64,000 nt of DNA from Arsenophonus nasoniae DSM 15247 (GCF_000429565.1 NZ_AUCC01000002.1:1-64000); one strand, 5' to 3'; shown: positions 43,852-54,673, numbered from the stretch's first letter. The notes: generated from the letters alone by a model not told the origin. Numbers and translations: made by a program.

Positions 43852-45216
43852 TTATTGGTTATTAATGATAGTTTCCAACTGCTGCCGACTAATCATTTTT
43901 TTATCTATTCTAATGTAGGCGCTGAGCGCATTAAGATCGAGCATTACTTCACGCACACCCGGTTGATTCATCAATTGGGTGTGTAGTAAATTAAAATCTT
44001 TGATCTGTTGGGGTAAAATTAAACGGATACTACTGGTATATGTAGGTTGATGCATATTTAAGCTAATAAAAAACCAACCGCTACAAAGTATTAAGCTGGC
44101 CATAAAAACCCAGGAAGCGCCATTTAAGTGAAAAAGCCATCCACCTAAAATCCCACCTAACGCAACGCCCAGAAACTGACTGGTTGAATAGAGCCCCATT
44201 GCAGTGCCTTTATAACCGGCAGGCGCCTCTTTACTGATAAGTGAAGGTAATAATGCCTCCATAACATTAAATGCAATAAAAAATAGTTGCAGACCAAGCA
44301 CGATTAACCAAAACTGTTGATTAGAAAAACAAAATGTTAATTCAGATATAAATAAGATACTAATACATAATAGGAAAACTTGTTTCATTCGCTGCTGCCT
44401 TTCAGCATAGATAACAAAAGGTAGAACCGTGATAAAAGCAATAAGCAAAGTGATTAAATATATTTTCCAATGTTGATTAGTTTGTAGACCTGAATCAATA
44501 AGCACTAACGGTAAAGCAACAAAATTTGCCATCAGCAGGGTATGTAAACAAAATATACCAAAATTAAGTTTAAGTAGTTGGCGATTATTAATAACCCTTT
44601 GTACGCTATTTTTTATAAAATGCGTTTCACGATTAACGATATGATATTGGCAATCAGGTATAACAAAACGAGTTATTAATATTCCACCCAAGGCAAGTAA
44701 GCTTATTCCCCAAAACAGACCATGTAGACCGACAGCATGAGTAATAATCGGGCCAAGAACAATTGCAATAGCAAAAGTGATGCCAAAGCTTATTCCCATA
44801 AAAGCCATCGCTTTGGTTCTATTTTGTTCGCTAGTCAGATCGGAAAGTAATGCCATAATGGCAGCAGAAATAGCGCCTGCGCCTTGTAAAGCGCGGCCGA
44901 TAATAATACCCCAGATAGAATCAGTTATTGCGGCGATCACACTACCGCTAATAAAAATAAGTAAGCCGGCGGTAATTAATTGCTTACGACCAAATCGGTC
45001 GGACATTAGACCAAAAGGGATTTGGCAGATAGCCTGACTTATACCATAAATCCCAATAGCTAGACCAAGTAATAATTCGTTAGCATCTTTTAGTTCGCGT
45101 CCGTAGCTCGTTAGTATGGGTAATACCATGAACATGCCCAGCATACGTAATGTGAATACCGCTCCTAAACCCCAGGTTGCCTTTAATTCTTTTGGCGTCA
45201 TTTTCCTATCATTCAT
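43852..45216 (-). CDS. yajR: Major facilitator transporter YajR
   Basis: MFS proton-coupled exporter of unknown substrate. The 454-aa protein equals E. coli YajR in length, with 12 hydrophobic segments, the MFS motif GLMSDRFGRKQLI after the second, and RALQGAGAISAA. The C-terminal about 65 residues form the small ferredoxin-like YAM domain (QIKDFNLLHTQLMNQPGVREVMLD), which distinguishes YajR from other MFS pumps. Confidence 0.94.
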   Translation of the reverse strand: MNDRKMTPKELKATWGLGAVFTLRMLGMFMVLPILTSYGRELKDANELLLGLAIGIYGISQAICQIPFGLMSDRFGRKQLITAGLLIFISGSVIAAITDSIWGIIIGRALQGAGAISAAIMALLSDLTSEQNRTKAMAFMGISFGITFAIAIVLGPIITHAVGLHGLFWGISLLALGGILITRFVIPDCQYHIVNRETHFIKNSVQRVINNRQLLKLNFGIFCLHTLLMANFVALPLVLIDSGLQTNQHWKIYLITLLIAFITVLPFVIYAERQQRMKQVFLLCISILFISELTFCFSNQQFWLIVLGLQLFFIAFNVMEALLPSLISKEAPAGYKGTAMGLYSTSQFLGVALGGILGGWLFHLNGASWVFMASLILCSGWFFISLNMHQPTYTSSIRLILPQQIKDFNLLHTQLMNQPGVREVMLDLNALSAYIRIDKKMISRQQLETIINNQ

Positions 45217-45393
45217 GGTTTATCTCACAAGCTTTAGCAGTGGACATTGTAAAATGGTTTAGTCGATTAGTTAATATATTTGTCGTCGAAGTATTAATAA
45301 AGTATGAATAAAAAAGTAGGGAATTGGTTGACATATTGGCTATTTTAACTGTGAAGGTAGTGGCAATTATTTGCCACTATTCAAGCTAACTTA

Positions 45394-46278
45394 TTATTTA
45401 ATATAGACAAAAGTCTGTTCAGTAGTAACAGTTGGATCAATAGACATCATAACGCTAAGAGAGGTAATCGCTATGATAGAGAATATAAACAATTTTCGTG
45501 CCCAAAGACGATCATCATTCTGATTTTTAAAACCAGAAATTGCCATACCAAGCCACCATAAACTTACCACGGCGCTAACAATAAGATATTTGTAGCCGGC
45601 ATAGCCGCTAATGGCGAGCATAATCGTTGCTACCATAAAAGCAAGGATATATAAAAAGATATGGGTTTTGGCGACGGAAATTCCTTTAATTACTGGTAAC
45701 ACGGGAATATTGGCAGTCTGATAATCTTTAAAACGAAAAATAGCAATGGCATAAGAGTGTGGCATTTGCCATAAACTAAAGATCAATAGCAGAATCAATG
45801 CTCCCATATCAAACTGATCAGAAACAGCGCAGTAACCAATAACGGGCGGAGCGGCGCCGGATAGACTGCCTACCAGGGTGCCATAAACCGATTTACGTTT
45901 CATATAGAGGCTATAAATACCCACATAAATGACAAAACCGATAACAGCAAGTAGTGCCGCTAAGGCATTGGTGGCAAGATAGAGCAAAGCTATGCCAGCA
46001 ATACCTAGTATGCTGGCATAGATTAGGCAACATTTCGGATCAATAAGTCCTTTAACTAAAGGTCGATTTTTGGTTCTCTCCATCATTCGGTCGATATCAC
46101 GGTCAATATAGTTGTTAAAAACACAACCAGAAGCGACGACCAGAGATACACCGAGTAATGTAGTCATAAATAGTGGGTAATCAATTATGCCTTTTGCTGC
46201 GAGTAGAAAACCGCCAATGACAGAAATTAGATTACCGAAAATAATACCTGGTTTGGTCACTTGTAGATATTGCTTCAT
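45394..46278 (-). CDS. cyoE: Protoheme IX farnesyltransferase (heme O synthase)
   Basis: Adds a farnesyl group to heme b to make heme O for cytochrome bo oxidase. The about 294-aa membrane protein has [19 protein letters not shown], the Mg-diphosphate motif of UbiA-type prenyltransferases, and [19 protein letters not shown]. Start ATG 46278 gives [11 protein letters not shown], like E. coli; an in-frame GTG at 46287 is possible. Last gene of cyoABCDE. Its farnesyl diphosphate substrate comes from IspA. Confidence 0.95.
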   Translation of the reverse strand: MKQYLQVTKPGIIFGNLISVIGGFLLAAKGIIDYPLFMTTLLGVSLVVASGCVFNNYIDRDIDRMMERTKNRPLVKGLIDPKCCLIYASILGIAGIALLYLATNALAALLAVIGFVIYVGIYSLYMKRKSVYGTLVGSLSGAAPPVIGYCAVSDQFDMGALILLLIFSLWQMPHSYAIAIFRFKDYQTANIPVLPVIKGISVAKTHIFLYILAFMVATIMLAISGYAGYKYLIVSAVVSLWWLGMAISGFKNQNDDRLWARKLFIFSIIAITSLSVMMSIDPTVTTEQTFVYIK

Positions 46279-46293
46279 CAGAACCACAACTCT

Positions 46294-46626
46294 TTAGTCG
46301 AGCATCATATTGATGTTCAGGTTATACATTATCCACAGAGAGCCAATAACAACAATGCCAATGATTAGCATCGTGAACAGGAAGGCAACCAGATTCCAAC
46401 GGTCATCTGAAGAGGTATTCATATGTAAGAAACAGACAAGATGTACCAGGATCTGGGCAATTGCCGTACCAATAACGATCCACAGGATAGTGTCATGAGA
46501 TGCAGTACTATTCATTACCATCCAAAAGGGGACAACCGTTAAAATGATCGAGAGTATAAAGCCAATTAGATAGGTCTTCATACTGCCGTGGCTAGCACCT
46601 GAGTGCGGTGTATTGGTGTAACTCAT
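46294..46626 (-). CDS. cyoD: Cytochrome bo ubiquinol oxidase subunit IV
   Basis: Small three-span subunit that supports assembly of the CuB site in subunit I. The 110-aa product from ATG 46626 has [20 protein letters not shown] and [11 protein letters not shown], as in E. coli. The start overlaps the cyoC stop (ATGA), indicating coupling. A longer in-frame start near 46707 would lie inside cyoC and lacks family support. Confidence 0.96.
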   Translation of the reverse strand: MSYTNTPHSGASHGSMKTYLIGFILSIILTVVPFWMVMNSTASHDTILWIVIGTAIAQILVHLVCFLHMNTSSDDRWNLVAFLFTMLIIGIVVIGSLWIMYNLNINMMLD

Positions 46627-47240
46627 GCAAGGGCCCCCAACAGATAAACAACGGTGAATACACAGATCCAAACAACATCTAAGAAGTGCCAAAAAAGACT
46701 TAAACAACTTAAACGAGTCTGATTTACGGCAGTGAGGCCATGACGTGAAATATGGATAATCATGATAATGATCCAGGCTAAACCAAAGCTTACATGAATA
46801 CCGTGTGTACTAACTAGGGTGAAGAAAGCGGAAAGGAAAGCACTGCGATCTGGTCCATAACCTTCAGCAATGAGCTCATGGAATTCGTAAATTTCCATGA
46901 TAACAAAACCTAATCCGAGTAAAAAAGTAATCAGTAGCCATAGCTTAACTAGATTTATTTTCTGCTTATACATCGCCAGCATCGCAAATCCATAAGTAAT
47001 GCTACTAAACAATAACAGGAAGGTTTCGATCAATACAAAATTGAGGTTAAAAATATCCTTTCCTGTCGGGCCGCCGGCAGTACCATTAACCAGAACAACG
47101 TAGGTGGCAAACAGGCAAGCAAACAGGATCAGATCGCTCATTAAATAGATCCAAAAACCAAATACTTTTGTTGCGCCTATGTCATGATGTCCATGATTTT
47201 CATGGGCAATATGTTGTTTAGCTATTGAATTAGTTGACAT
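46623..47240 (-). CDS. cyoC: Cytochrome bo ubiquinol oxidase subunit III
   Basis: Five-span subunit of the proton-pumping quinol oxidase. The 205-aa protein contains [36 protein letters not shown] and [14 protein letters not shown], matching heme-copper oxidase subunit III of the quinol type. Overlaps cyoB by 11 bases and cyoD by 4, a tightly coupled operon. Confidence 0.97.
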   Translation of the reverse strand: MSTNSIAKQHIAHENHGHHDIGATKVFGFWIYLMSDLILFACLFATYVVLVNGTAGGPTGKDIFNLNFVLIETFLLLFSSITYGFAMLAMYKQKINLVKLWLLITFLLGLGFVIMEIYEFHELIAEGYGPDRSAFLSAFFTLVSTHGIHVSFGLAWIIIMIIHISRHGLTAVNQTRLSCLSLFWHFLDVVWICVFTVVYLLGALA

Positions 47241-49221
47241 GCTGGATACCTGCTTTTTTCAGTTCATCGTAATGCTGATTTTCAATACGTTTAATTTCTT
47301 CTACAGGGACATAATAATCAACATTGTCATCAAAACTTTTACCAATCCAGGTGGCGATAATTCCCGCAAAGCCTATAATCGCTAGCCACCAAATATGCCA
47401 GACCATAGCAAAACCGAAGATCAAACAAAAGGCTGAGATAATCACCCCGGCAGCAGTATTTTTTGGCATATGAATGGGTTCATATTTGGTTGGCTGTTTA
47501 TATGCAATCCCTTTTTCTTTCATATCCCACCAAGCATCACGTGTATCAATTTGAGGCTCTTTGGCGAAGTTATAAAAAGGTGCCGGAGACGATGTAGACC
47601 ATTCTAGTGTACGGCCACTCCATGGGTCGCCGGTGATATCGCGATTTTTGTGGCGATCGCGAATACTGACTATTATTTGTATGACTTGGCAGAAGATCCC
47701 GATAGCAATTAGAGCCGCACCGAGTGAAGCGATCATCAGCATCGGATGATATTGTGGATCAATGTTTTGACTTAAACGACGAGTCATACCCATGAAACCC
47801 AGTATATAAAGTGGCATAAAGGCAATAAAGAAACCGCTGATCCAAAACCAGAAAGCACGAACGCCCCATTTTTCATTTAATGTAAACCCAAAAGCTTTCG
47901 GAAACCAGTAGGTCATACCGGCAAAGCAACCAAACACAACCCCGCCGATAATCACATTATGGAAATGGGCAATCAGAAATAAACTATTATGCAGTACAAA
48001 ATTTGCGCCGGGAACGGCCAATAGTACGCCCGTCATTCCACCAATAGAGAAGGTAATAATAAAGCCAATCGTCCAGAGCATCGGTGTTTTGAATTCGATA
48101 CGGCCATGGTACATGGTAAATAACCAATTGAATATTTTTACTCCAGTTGGAATAGCAATAATCATGGTAGCTATACCAAAGAATGCATTGACGTTGGCGC
48201 CGCTGCCCATGGTAAAGAAGTGATGTAACCAGACGACAAACGACATTACGGTAATAACAATAGTTGCCCAGACCAGAGACGTATATCCAAATAAACGTTT
48301 TTTAGCGAAAGTGGCGGTAACTTCCGAAAATACGCCAAAAACAGGTAACACGAGTATATAAACTTCAGGATGCCCCCAAGCCCAGACCAAATTGATATAC
48401 ATCATCATATTGCCGCCCATATCATTAGTGAAGAAATGGGTGCCTAAATATCGGTCAAGTGTGAGGAGTGCGATGGTAACAGTTAAGATAGGGAATGCGG
48501 CAATAATCAGTACATTAGTACAAAGTGCTGTCCAGGTAAAAACAGGCATTTTCATCATTGACATGCCAGGTGCTCGCATTCGTAGAATGGTGGCAAAAAA
48601 GTTTATTCCGGTTAGCGTCGTGCCAATGCCTGATATTTGTAAACTCCATATCCAGTAATCTACCCCGACACCAGGATTGTATTCCTTACCTGATAATGGG
48701 GGGTAAGCCAGCCAGCCGGTCTGGGCAAATTCACCGATACCTAATGACAGATTAATCAAGATAACGCCAACGATAAATAACCAAAGACTGAGAGAATTTA
48801 AAAAAGGAAAGGCGACGTCGCGAGCGCCTATCTGTAATGGGACAACCAAATTCATTAAACCAACCACGAAAGGTGTTGCCATGAAAAAAATCATGATCAC
48901 ACCGTGTGCGGTAAAAATTTGATCATAATGATGCGGTGGTAAAAAACCGGCCTCACCAGCTGATGCTAATGCTTGTTGACCTCGCATCATAATTGCATCG
49001 GCAAAACCACGCAGTAGCATGACCATGGCAACGATAATATACATAATGCCAATTTTTTTATGATCGACACTCGTTAGCCATTCACTCCATAACCACTTCC
49101 ATTTACCAAAATAGGTGATAACCCCTAAAATAGCGATACCCGCTAATAAAATACAGATCACAGTGATGACAATAATTGGCTCGTGAATCGGGATTGCATC
49201 GAGCGTTAATTTACCCAACAT
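47230..49221 (-). CDS. cyoB: Cytochrome bo ubiquinol oxidase subunit I
   Basis: Catalytic subunit with heme b, heme o3 and CuB, reducing oxygen to water while pumping protons. 663 aa as in E. coli. Metal ligands are visible: low-spin heme His in [11 protein letters not shown] and FHNVIIGG (paired with LIAHFHN), CuB His and the cross-linked Tyr in [12 protein letters not shown], and the His pair in [10 protein letters not shown]- and D-channel segments look intact. Second gene of the operon, 5 bases after cyoA. Confidence 0.98.
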   Translation of the reverse strand: MLGKLTLDAIPIHEPIIVITVICILLAGIAILGVITYFGKWKWLWSEWLTSVDHKKIGIMYIIVAMVMLLRGFADAIMMRGQQALASAGEAGFLPPHHYDQIFTAHGVIMIFFMATPFVVGLMNLVVPLQIGARDVAFPFLNSLSLWLFIVGVILINLSLGIGEFAQTGWLAYPPLSGKEYNPGVGVDYWIWSLQISGIGTTLTGINFFATILRMRAPGMSMMKMPVFTWTALCTNVLIIAAFPILTVTIALLTLDRYLGTHFFTNDMGGNMMMYINLVWAWGHPEVYILVLPVFGVFSEVTATFAKKRLFGYTSLVWATIVITVMSFVVWLHHFFTMGSGANVNAFFGIATMIIAIPTGVKIFNWLFTMYHGRIEFKTPMLWTIGFIITFSIGGMTGVLLAVPGANFVLHNSLFLIAHFHNVIIGGVVFGCFAGMTYWFPKAFGFTLNEKWGVRAFWFWISGFFIAFMPLYILGFMGMTRRLSQNIDPQYHPMLMIASLGAALIAIGIFCQVIQIIVSIRDRHKNRDITGDPWSGRTLEWSTSSPAPFYNFAKEPQIDTRDAWWDMKEKGIAYKQPTKYEPIHMPKNTAAGVIISAFCLIFGFAMVWHIWWLAIIGFAGIIATWIGKSFDDNVDYYVPVEEIKRIENQHYDELKKAGIQHVN

Positions 49222-49226
49222 ACTAT

Positions 49227-50174
49227 TTATTCCTTAGCATCGACATGAGCAGAATGGTTCATATGCATTAATTGATTGCCAGACATTTCATGTACGGTTT
49301 TGTTAGCATGATTGATATGATGTTCATGGCCGAATTTTAATATCAGTTCTTCATAGAGATTTGGTTTTACGCTTGAAAAATAGGTAACAGGAACATTGTG
49401 GCTAGGTTTAGCCAATTGGTTAAATGTCGCCATGCTATCTAGCGTTTTGGAAGATGCTTTTACTTTTTGTACCCATTTGTCAAAACTTGCCATATCAGGC
49501 GTTGCAATGACATTAAATTTCATGTCTGAAAAGCCATGCCCGCTATAACTTGATGAAAAGCCTTTATAGGTACCAGGTTCATTAGCAATCAAGTGAAGCT
49601 TGGTTTGCATACCGGCCATCGCATAAATTTGGCCACCAAGTGCGGGAATAAAAAAGGAATTCATCACTGACTCAGCGGTTACTTTAAAGTTGATTGGCAC
49701 ACCGACAGGAATCGCGATTTCATTAACGGTCGCAATATTTTCTTCTGGGTAGACAAATATCCATTTCCAATCGGTTGAAATGACCTGAATGGTAATAGGT
49801 TTTTTATCGCTTTCTAATGGTTTATAGGGATCCAATTGATGGGTGGTTTTCCAGGTAATTACGGCAAGAATAATGATGATGATGATAGGAACTGTCCAGC
49901 AAACTAACTCGATTTTATTTGAGTGTGCCCAGTCTGGCCGGTAGGTTGCTTGTTTATTGCTTGCTCGATATTTTCTGGCGAAAATAATCGCCATAAAAAT
50001 GACCGGAATGACAACAATTAACATTAAACCAAGTGCAGTCAGTATTAGTTTTCTTTGCTCAATACCAATGGCGCCCTTAGGATCCATTAATACCATATCG
50101 CAACCAGTTAACAGGCAAACAATAGCAAGCAGTGAGATGACTCCAATACTTCCTTTATATTTTATAAGTCTCAT
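49227..50174 (-). CDS. cyoA: Cytochrome bo ubiquinol oxidase subunit II
   Basis: Quinol-binding subunit with a periplasmic cupredoxin domain. The 315-aa protein is a lipoprotein: lipobox LLTGC near residues 21-25, followed by two membrane spans ([20 protein letters not shown] and [21 protein letters not shown]). As in quinol oxidases, the CuA ligands of cytochrome c oxidases are absent. The C-terminus is extended and His-rich ([17 protein letters not shown]). First gene of cyoABCDE with a CRP-like site upstream. Confidence 0.96.
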   Translation of the reverse strand: MRLIKYKGSIGVISLLAIVCLLTGCDMVLMDPKGAIGIEQRKLILTALGLMLIVVIPVIFMAIIFARKYRASNKQATYRPDWAHSNKIELVCWTVPIIIIIILAVITWKTTHQLDPYKPLESDKKPITIQVISTDWKWIFVYPEENIATVNEIAIPVGVPINFKVTAESVMNSFFIPALGGQIYAMAGMQTKLHLIANEPGTYKGFSSSYSGHGFSDMKFNVIATPDMASFDKWVQKVKASSKTLDSMATFNQLAKPSHNVPVTYFSSVKPNLYEELILKFGHEHHINHANKTVHEMSGNQLMHMNHSAHVDAKE

Positions 50175-50293
50175 TTAGCGACCCCAAATGACAAAGATGG
50201 TTATTGTCGTTTTGTTCAGTGTGGGCATTTTACGGTAACGTTATATTAGTGTAAACAATTGTAAGACGCACAAATATAATTGTTATTACTTTC

Positions 50294-50309
50294 TGTTAAA
50301 GTGATCACA
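50294..50309 (-). promoter_or_regulatory. Candidate CRP site upstream of cyoA
   Basis: TGTTA-N6-TCACA (50294-50309) matches the CRP core TGTGA-N6-TCACA at 9 of 10 positions, about 120 bases before the cyoA start. A TAATAT (minus strand, 50243-50248) could be the -10. E. coli cyo is CRP-activated. The rest of the 50175-50551 spacer shows nothing else clear; ArcA and Fur sites were not resolved. Confidence 0.45.
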
Positions 50310-50551
50310 TGTAAAATTGAATTTATTATAGAACGGTTTTAATGATTATTTTGCAGTTAACAATTATTTACATTAAATGATTTTATTATGAATAAAAAGA
50401 GGCAGATAAATGGAAGCGGCCGTGTGATTTTATAGGTTGAAAATCAATTATAATGCTAAATAATAGTTAATTTTTTTGATGCTTATTATTTAGCACTAGT
50501 TAAAAATAGCATTTATTATCAAATACGCTGTCTTTACGTTAGCTTACATGA

Positions 50552-51337
50552 TTAAAAATTATATTTGATGGTATAAATGATCCCATCGTGATAGAAATCA
50601 TCTCCAAGCTTGTTATCGGCATAACGATATTGAATACCCGCAGATAAGGTTTCTAATGGCGTCCACCATAAAGCAATAGCGCCATTAATCCCTTTTTTTC
50701 CGCCATTGCCATAGCGTTTTGCGCGATTAAATTCCATTTCATGCCAATTAGTGATAGAAAAATTTTGTGACCACAATTGAAAACTATAACCTGCAACCCA
50801 ACCAATGACATAACCATTGTTACCAGAATAGAAACTTTGATCAACATAATGTAAGGCTAAGAAGGGTTTTAGCCAAAAATTGCCGCGTGAGAAATTGTAG
50901 CCAAAACCATAAAGTGTGTTAATTTCGTGGAAATTACCCCCATATTTATAGCCGGGTAAGGACCAAATACCATAAAGATGGCCATATAGATTAAAGCCAC
51001 TGTTACCTAAGTAGACACGACCTGTGGTTTTAACGGCGTAGCGTTGGTTTCTGCTGGGCTCGGTTCTACGCTGATGAAATGGGTTCTCCACATCAAAGAA
51101 ACCATAAAGTTCACCCCAATTAAAGTTAGCGCCTCCTTCCAGTTCAAGATAGGCAAAATCTTTTTTGCGGGTAGAGTGAGCAGATTTATTTTCCGCTCGT
51201 TGTGACCAGTCAAAATAATTTAAACTGATATTAGCAAAACCATTTTGATAACCAACAGGGTTTTCTGTGGTGGTATTAGCCATGGCAAACGGAGTGAGCG
51301 ACGTCAATATCGTAATAGGTAAAAACTTTTTACTCAT
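50552..51337 (-). CDS. Tsx-like nucleoside-specific outer membrane channel
   Basis: Outer-membrane beta-barrel of the Tsx/OmpK family (nucleoside-specific channel). About 261 aa from ATG 51337, with a signal peptide (FLPITILTSLTPFAMA) and mature start near NTTTENPVGY. Family features are FAYLELEGGANFNWGELYGFFDVENPF and the C-terminal YADNKLGDDFYHDGIIYTIKYNF ending in Phe. It is diverged from E. coli Tsx, so nucleoside selectivity is inferred only. A start at 51391 would add 18 residues before the signal peptide. In E. coli tsx lies near nrdR; here it is between cyoA and ampG. Confidence 0.82.
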   Translation of the reverse strand: MSKKFLPITILTSLTPFAMANTTTENPVGYQNGFANISLNYFDWSQRAENKSAHSTRKKDFAYLELEGGANFNWGELYGFFDVENPFHQRRTEPSRNQRYAVKTTGRVYLGNSGFNLYGHLYGIWSLPGYKYGGNFHEINTLYGFGYNFSRGNFWLKPFLALHYVDQSFYSGNNGYVIGWVAGYSFQLWSQNFSITNWHEMEFNRAKRYGNGGKKGINGAIALWWTPLETLSAGIQYRYADNKLGDDFYHDGIIYTIKYNF

Positions 51338-51453
51338 AAATTTTGTTAACTTAATTTTAAATAAATTTAAACGCATTTTAATACAATACAATGCAATGCA
51401 AAAGTCGCGAGATGATAGAGTTTGTTTTTGTAAATAGAAATAGGATCCTATTC

Positions 51454-51477
51454 ATAGAGTGATAGAGATCACTCTAT
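51454..51477 (-). promoter_or_regulatory. Candidate CRP site upstream of the Tsx-like gene
   Basis: A perfect inverted repeat with 10-base arms (ATAGAGTGAT and ATCACTCTAT) around AGAG. It contains the CRP core GTGA-N6-TCAC exactly, centred about 130 bases before the channel gene. E. coli tsx is controlled by CRP with CytR. It could instead be a hairpin in the 3' tail of ampG, but it has no T-run on the minus strand. Confidence 0.55.
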
Positions 51478-51561
51478 ATCAATGATTATTTCTTAACAGT
51501 CAATAATAAATAATTTATATAAATGTTATGAAGTTAACTATCTAGTATTTATTAATATATT

Positions 51562-53100
51562 CTAAAGGTTATTATTGCATTGTTTGGGTATTTCTGTTTT
51601 ACGTATTGCTAGATAATCCAGAATCGCGCCTAAAATAAAACCAATGGTAGCCATTATTATACTAAAATTAATTAGTTGCTCTTTATAAATTAACATTTTT
51701 AGCCATAGCTCAATATGTTGGGTAAATAGATAAATTTGGCAGGTGGAAAAATAACAAGCAACGGTTACTATAAGCCAAAATATAAATATACCCACTGAGA
51801 TGGCAAGACACAAAATAGCTAATTTATAGGTTTGTTTAAAATAAGTTCGACGCATAAATTGGCCAGTTTGTTGGATATAAAATAAAGATGGTTTGCAAAT
51901 CAATAATAAAAAAATACTCGGCAATGAAATAATGATAGAGATAAGATAAAAAGTGGGCCAATCATATTTGCTTACTAACATGCTTGCGATGGGGCCAACA
52001 TAAACTCTTCCAATGGCAGATAAGGCTGACAGTAATGCAAATTGAGTTGCTGAAAGAGAATGATTACAAAGGGTCATAAGTAGTGCGACAAAAGAGGCCG
52101 TTCCCATGCCGGAGAAGATATTTTCAATAAAGATAACGCTGCTGGTAGTATAAATATTGGCGGGCGTTACTGCCAGAAACCAATAACCAAAATTAGAAAT
52201 AGCCTGTAAAATACCGAAAATAAGTAAGGCTTTAAATAAGGACATTTTTTGCATAACATAACCGCCATATAAAGCGCCAAGAATAGTTGCAAAGAGTCCA
52301 AAAGTTTTATTAATGGTGCCAACTTCACCTAGAGAAAAGCCAAGTTTATTTAATAGAAAATTGGTACTAAGCGCCATAACAAATGCATCACCCATTTTAT
52401 AGAAAATGATCAACAACAAGGTGATCCAGGCATTATTACGGCTAAAAAATTCTACGAAGGGCTCATAGATAGCTTCATAGAGTGTTGTGGGTGGTGGGGA
52501 TTTTATTAGCGGTTCTTTCGCCGATAGCGTTGCGTAGACACCAATTAGCATTAAGCTGGCCATCAGTAGATAGAGTTGCTGCCAAGTAACAAAATGCTCG
52601 ACCAACCATAAAGCCAATCCACCTGAAACTAGCATACTAATACGATATCCCATAACGGATATTGCTGCTCCGGCACCACGCTCTTCTGCCGACAATAAAT
52701 CGGTTTTATAAGCATCAAAAACAATATCTTGTGATGCAGAGCAGAAAGCGACAAGCACCGCAACCGCTGCCAACCACCAAAGATGTTCCTTTGGGTCCAT
52801 CAATCCCATCGCCGCAATACTGATAATCAGCAAAATCTGTGTGGTTAATAACCAACCACGACGACGACCTAACCATGGCAGGGTATAGCGATCCATTAAG
52901 GGTGACCAAAGAAACTTTAATACATAAGCTTGGCCAACTAATGAAAAAAAACCGATCGTTTTTATATCAATATTTTCGACGGTCAGCCAGGCTTGTAAAG
53001 TACTTGCGGTAAGTGCCAGGGGCAATCCTGACACAAAACCTAACAAAAGCAGCATTCTGGAACGATGTTGGCTAAAAACGGTTAGATAGTTTTTTTTCAT
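51562..53100 (-). CDS. ampG: Muropeptide permease AmpG
   Basis: Inner-membrane transporter importing anhydro-muropeptides for cell-wall recycling and, where present, beta-lactamase induction. The 512-aa protein (E. coli 491) has the MFS-type N-terminus RMLLLLGFVSGLPLALTASTLQAWL, SPLMDRYTLPWLGRRRGWLL and ASQDIVFDAYKTDLL, with about 14 hydrophobic segments. Upstream yajG and the bolA-tig-clpPX-lon block match the E. coli order. Confidence 0.96.
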   Translation of the reverse strand: MKKNYLTVFSQHRSRMLLLLGFVSGLPLALTASTLQAWLTVENIDIKTIGFFSLVGQAYVLKFLWSPLMDRYTLPWLGRRRGWLLTTQILLIISIAAMGLMDPKEHLWWLAAVAVLVAFCSASQDIVFDAYKTDLLSAEERGAGAAISVMGYRISMLVSGGLALWLVEHFVTWQQLYLLMASLMLIGVYATLSAKEPLIKSPPPTTLYEAIYEPFVEFFSRNNAWITLLLIIFYKMGDAFVMALSTNFLLNKLGFSLGEVGTINKTFGLFATILGALYGGYVMQKMSLFKALLIFGILQAISNFGYWFLAVTPANIYTTSSVIFIENIFSGMGTASFVALLMTLCNHSLSATQFALLSALSAIGRVYVGPIASMLVSKYDWPTFYLISIIISLPSIFLLLICKPSLFYIQQTGQFMRRTYFKQTYKLAILCLAISVGIFIFWLIVTVACYFSTCQIYLFTQHIELWLKMLIYKEQLINFSIIMATIGFILGAILDYLAIRKTEIPKQCNNNL

Positions 53101-53175
53101 AGTCGTCCTATTGCTCTGTTGTTGATAAACAGAGTTATTGCGGGCAATACATTAATTAATACGCACAACAATTCA

Positions 53176-53760
53176 TTATTTGTTTTGTTTTATAAACTGG
53201 CTGGTTTCAGGATCATTCGCCATATCAGCCATAATGTCGGTTAACGCTTTATTGATTGCATTAGCAATTTTTTCGTTGCTGGCCTCAAGCGGCCCTTGTT
53301 CGTTGTAGCTACGCGTATAGGTGCGTGTACTGGTTGAGCCGTTAGAAGCCATAGCTACCACACTAATTGCAACATCGACAGTAATATTATGACGTAAGCT
53401 GCCTTCCTGTACATCGGCATACAGCTTATTAAGAACAATTTGCAAATTGATATTAGCCGGTGCGCTAATAGTATAGCCTCTAGCAACCATCTGTTTTTCT
53501 AATGCTTCCTGTAATAGATAACGTAAATCGCGAGAGGGTTTTAATACGGCTAGTGTGGCGTTACGATTAACTTCGGCAAGTGCCGTTGAGCTTCGTTTAT
53601 CAATGCTAGTAATGTTAATTGAAACTGCTCTTATGGTTGGATCTTGAGTTGGCAGTGTAATATTTGGATCGATAGATAAAGTATTACTTTGGGCAACACA
53701 TCCCATTAAACCCAATGAGATTAACAGAGCAAAGATTAGACAAAAGGTGTTTTTTAACAT
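53176..53760 (-). CDS. yajG: Lipoprotein YajG
   Basis: Outer-membrane-associated lipoprotein of unknown role. The 194-aa product has a lipoprotein signal (LIFALLISLGLMGC, lipidated Cys21), and the mature chain includes RYLLQEALEKQMVARGY and RSYNEQGPLEASNEKIANAINKAL, as in E. coli YajG. It is 75 bases upstream of ampG, likely one transcript, and divergent from bolA. Confidence 0.93.
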   Translation of the reverse strand: MLKNTFCLIFALLISLGLMGCVAQSNTLSIDPNITLPTQDPTIRAVSINITSIDKRSSTALAEVNRNATLAVLKPSRDLRYLLQEALEKQMVARGYTISAPANINLQIVLNKLYADVQEGSLRHNITVDVAISVVAMASNGSTSTRTYTRSYNEQGPLEASNEKIANAINKALTDIMADMANDPETSQFIKQNK

Positions 53761-54002
53761 GTTTTCTCAACCTATTTTGGAATTACTTGATTTAATCGTT
53801 ACCATATTTTGGTATTTTACTGCTAGTATGCCAGAAAGTTATCGGCATTTGATGAAGGAACCTACTAAAAAAATTTGCCTGGATGAGGCTTTAATCGTAA
53901 TTTAGTAAAATTTAATCCTATTGCTAACCAATATGGCTAAATTGCAGACAGTAATAATAAAAAATGCTTACTTAGGGTATTAAATCGGAAGAGTCTATTA
54001 AT

Positions 54003-54329
54003 ATGGTAACTAAACCTATGCAAACTATATGTAAGCAAATTGAAGAAAAACTTAAATACGCTTTTTCGCCTGTATATTTGTTGGTATTAGATGAAAGTGA
54101 TCAACATAATGTTCCGCCAGGTACGGAAAGTCACTTTAAAGTTATTTTAGTAACAGAAAAATTTGCAGCACAACGGATGGTTGCTCGTCATCAAGTTGTT
54201 TATCAATTATTGGCAGATGAATTATCTAATTGTGTTCACGCATTGGCGTTACATACTTATACCCCAACTGAGTGGCAACAACGCCAACAGATAGTTTTTC
54301 CTTCACCAGCTTGCCGTGGTGGGGAGTAG
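54003..54329 (+). CDS. bolA: BolA family transcriptional/morphology regulator
   Basis: Stress-induced regulator that affects cell shape and biofilm; BolA proteins also bind Fe-S with monothiol glutaredoxins. The 108-aa product has the conserved core NVPPGTESHFKVILVTEKF, RHQVVYQLLADEL and VHALALHTYTPTEW, with the ligand His in ALHTY and the C-terminal PACRGG. A second in-frame Met at residue 6 could be the start. Divergent from yajG, upstream of tig. Confidence 0.95.
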   Translation: MVTKPMQTICKQIEEKLKYAFSPVYLLVLDESDQHNVPPGTESHFKVILVTEKFAAQRMVARHQVVYQLLADELSNCVHALALHTYTPTEWQQRQQIVFPSPACRGGE

Positions 54330-54534
54330 GTCAATTGAGATTAAGAAATAGATAATTATGCTTGCTTACCGCGATATTATTTAACAATAGTTGCTAATAA
54401 AAATACTATTTTCGTTTTTTGCTTATACTGCGTTAGTCATAGCAATTTTAGCGCGTTTACTATTTATTATTCACCTTTTCTCGACTCACCCCTAATGCAT
54501 CTGTATAATGTCGCGTCTAATTTTCTATAAGGTT

Positions 54535-54673
54535 TCGGAACACTTCTACTTATCAGGGATCCTCAAAATAGAGGGTAAACCCGGGTTTCGGGAGCAGCGT
54601 GTTGTCAGAGCAAGTGCTTGATAACATTCACTCTGGAGTTGACCGAGTACTAAGATTCTTTTGAGGTAACAAG
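54535..54673 (+). promoter_or_regulatory. Structured 5' leader of tig
   Basis: The 344-base bolA-tig spacer ends in a G/C-richer segment with serial hairpins: CCTC/GAGG near 54560-54575, CCCG/CGGG near 54581-54592, a long stem GTTGTC-A-GAGC / GCTT-GATAAC (54601-54625, loop AAGT), and ACTC-GG / CC-GAGT (54630-54649). The ribosome-binding GAGG lies just after. This suggests a folded leader, but I cannot assign it to a known RNA family. Confidence 0.4.

Noticed and set aside
45359-45378. Hairpin AGTGGCAA/TTGCCACT as cyoE terminator
   Set aside because: Stem of 8 pairs is clear but no T-run follows on the minus strand, so I do not call it a terminator.
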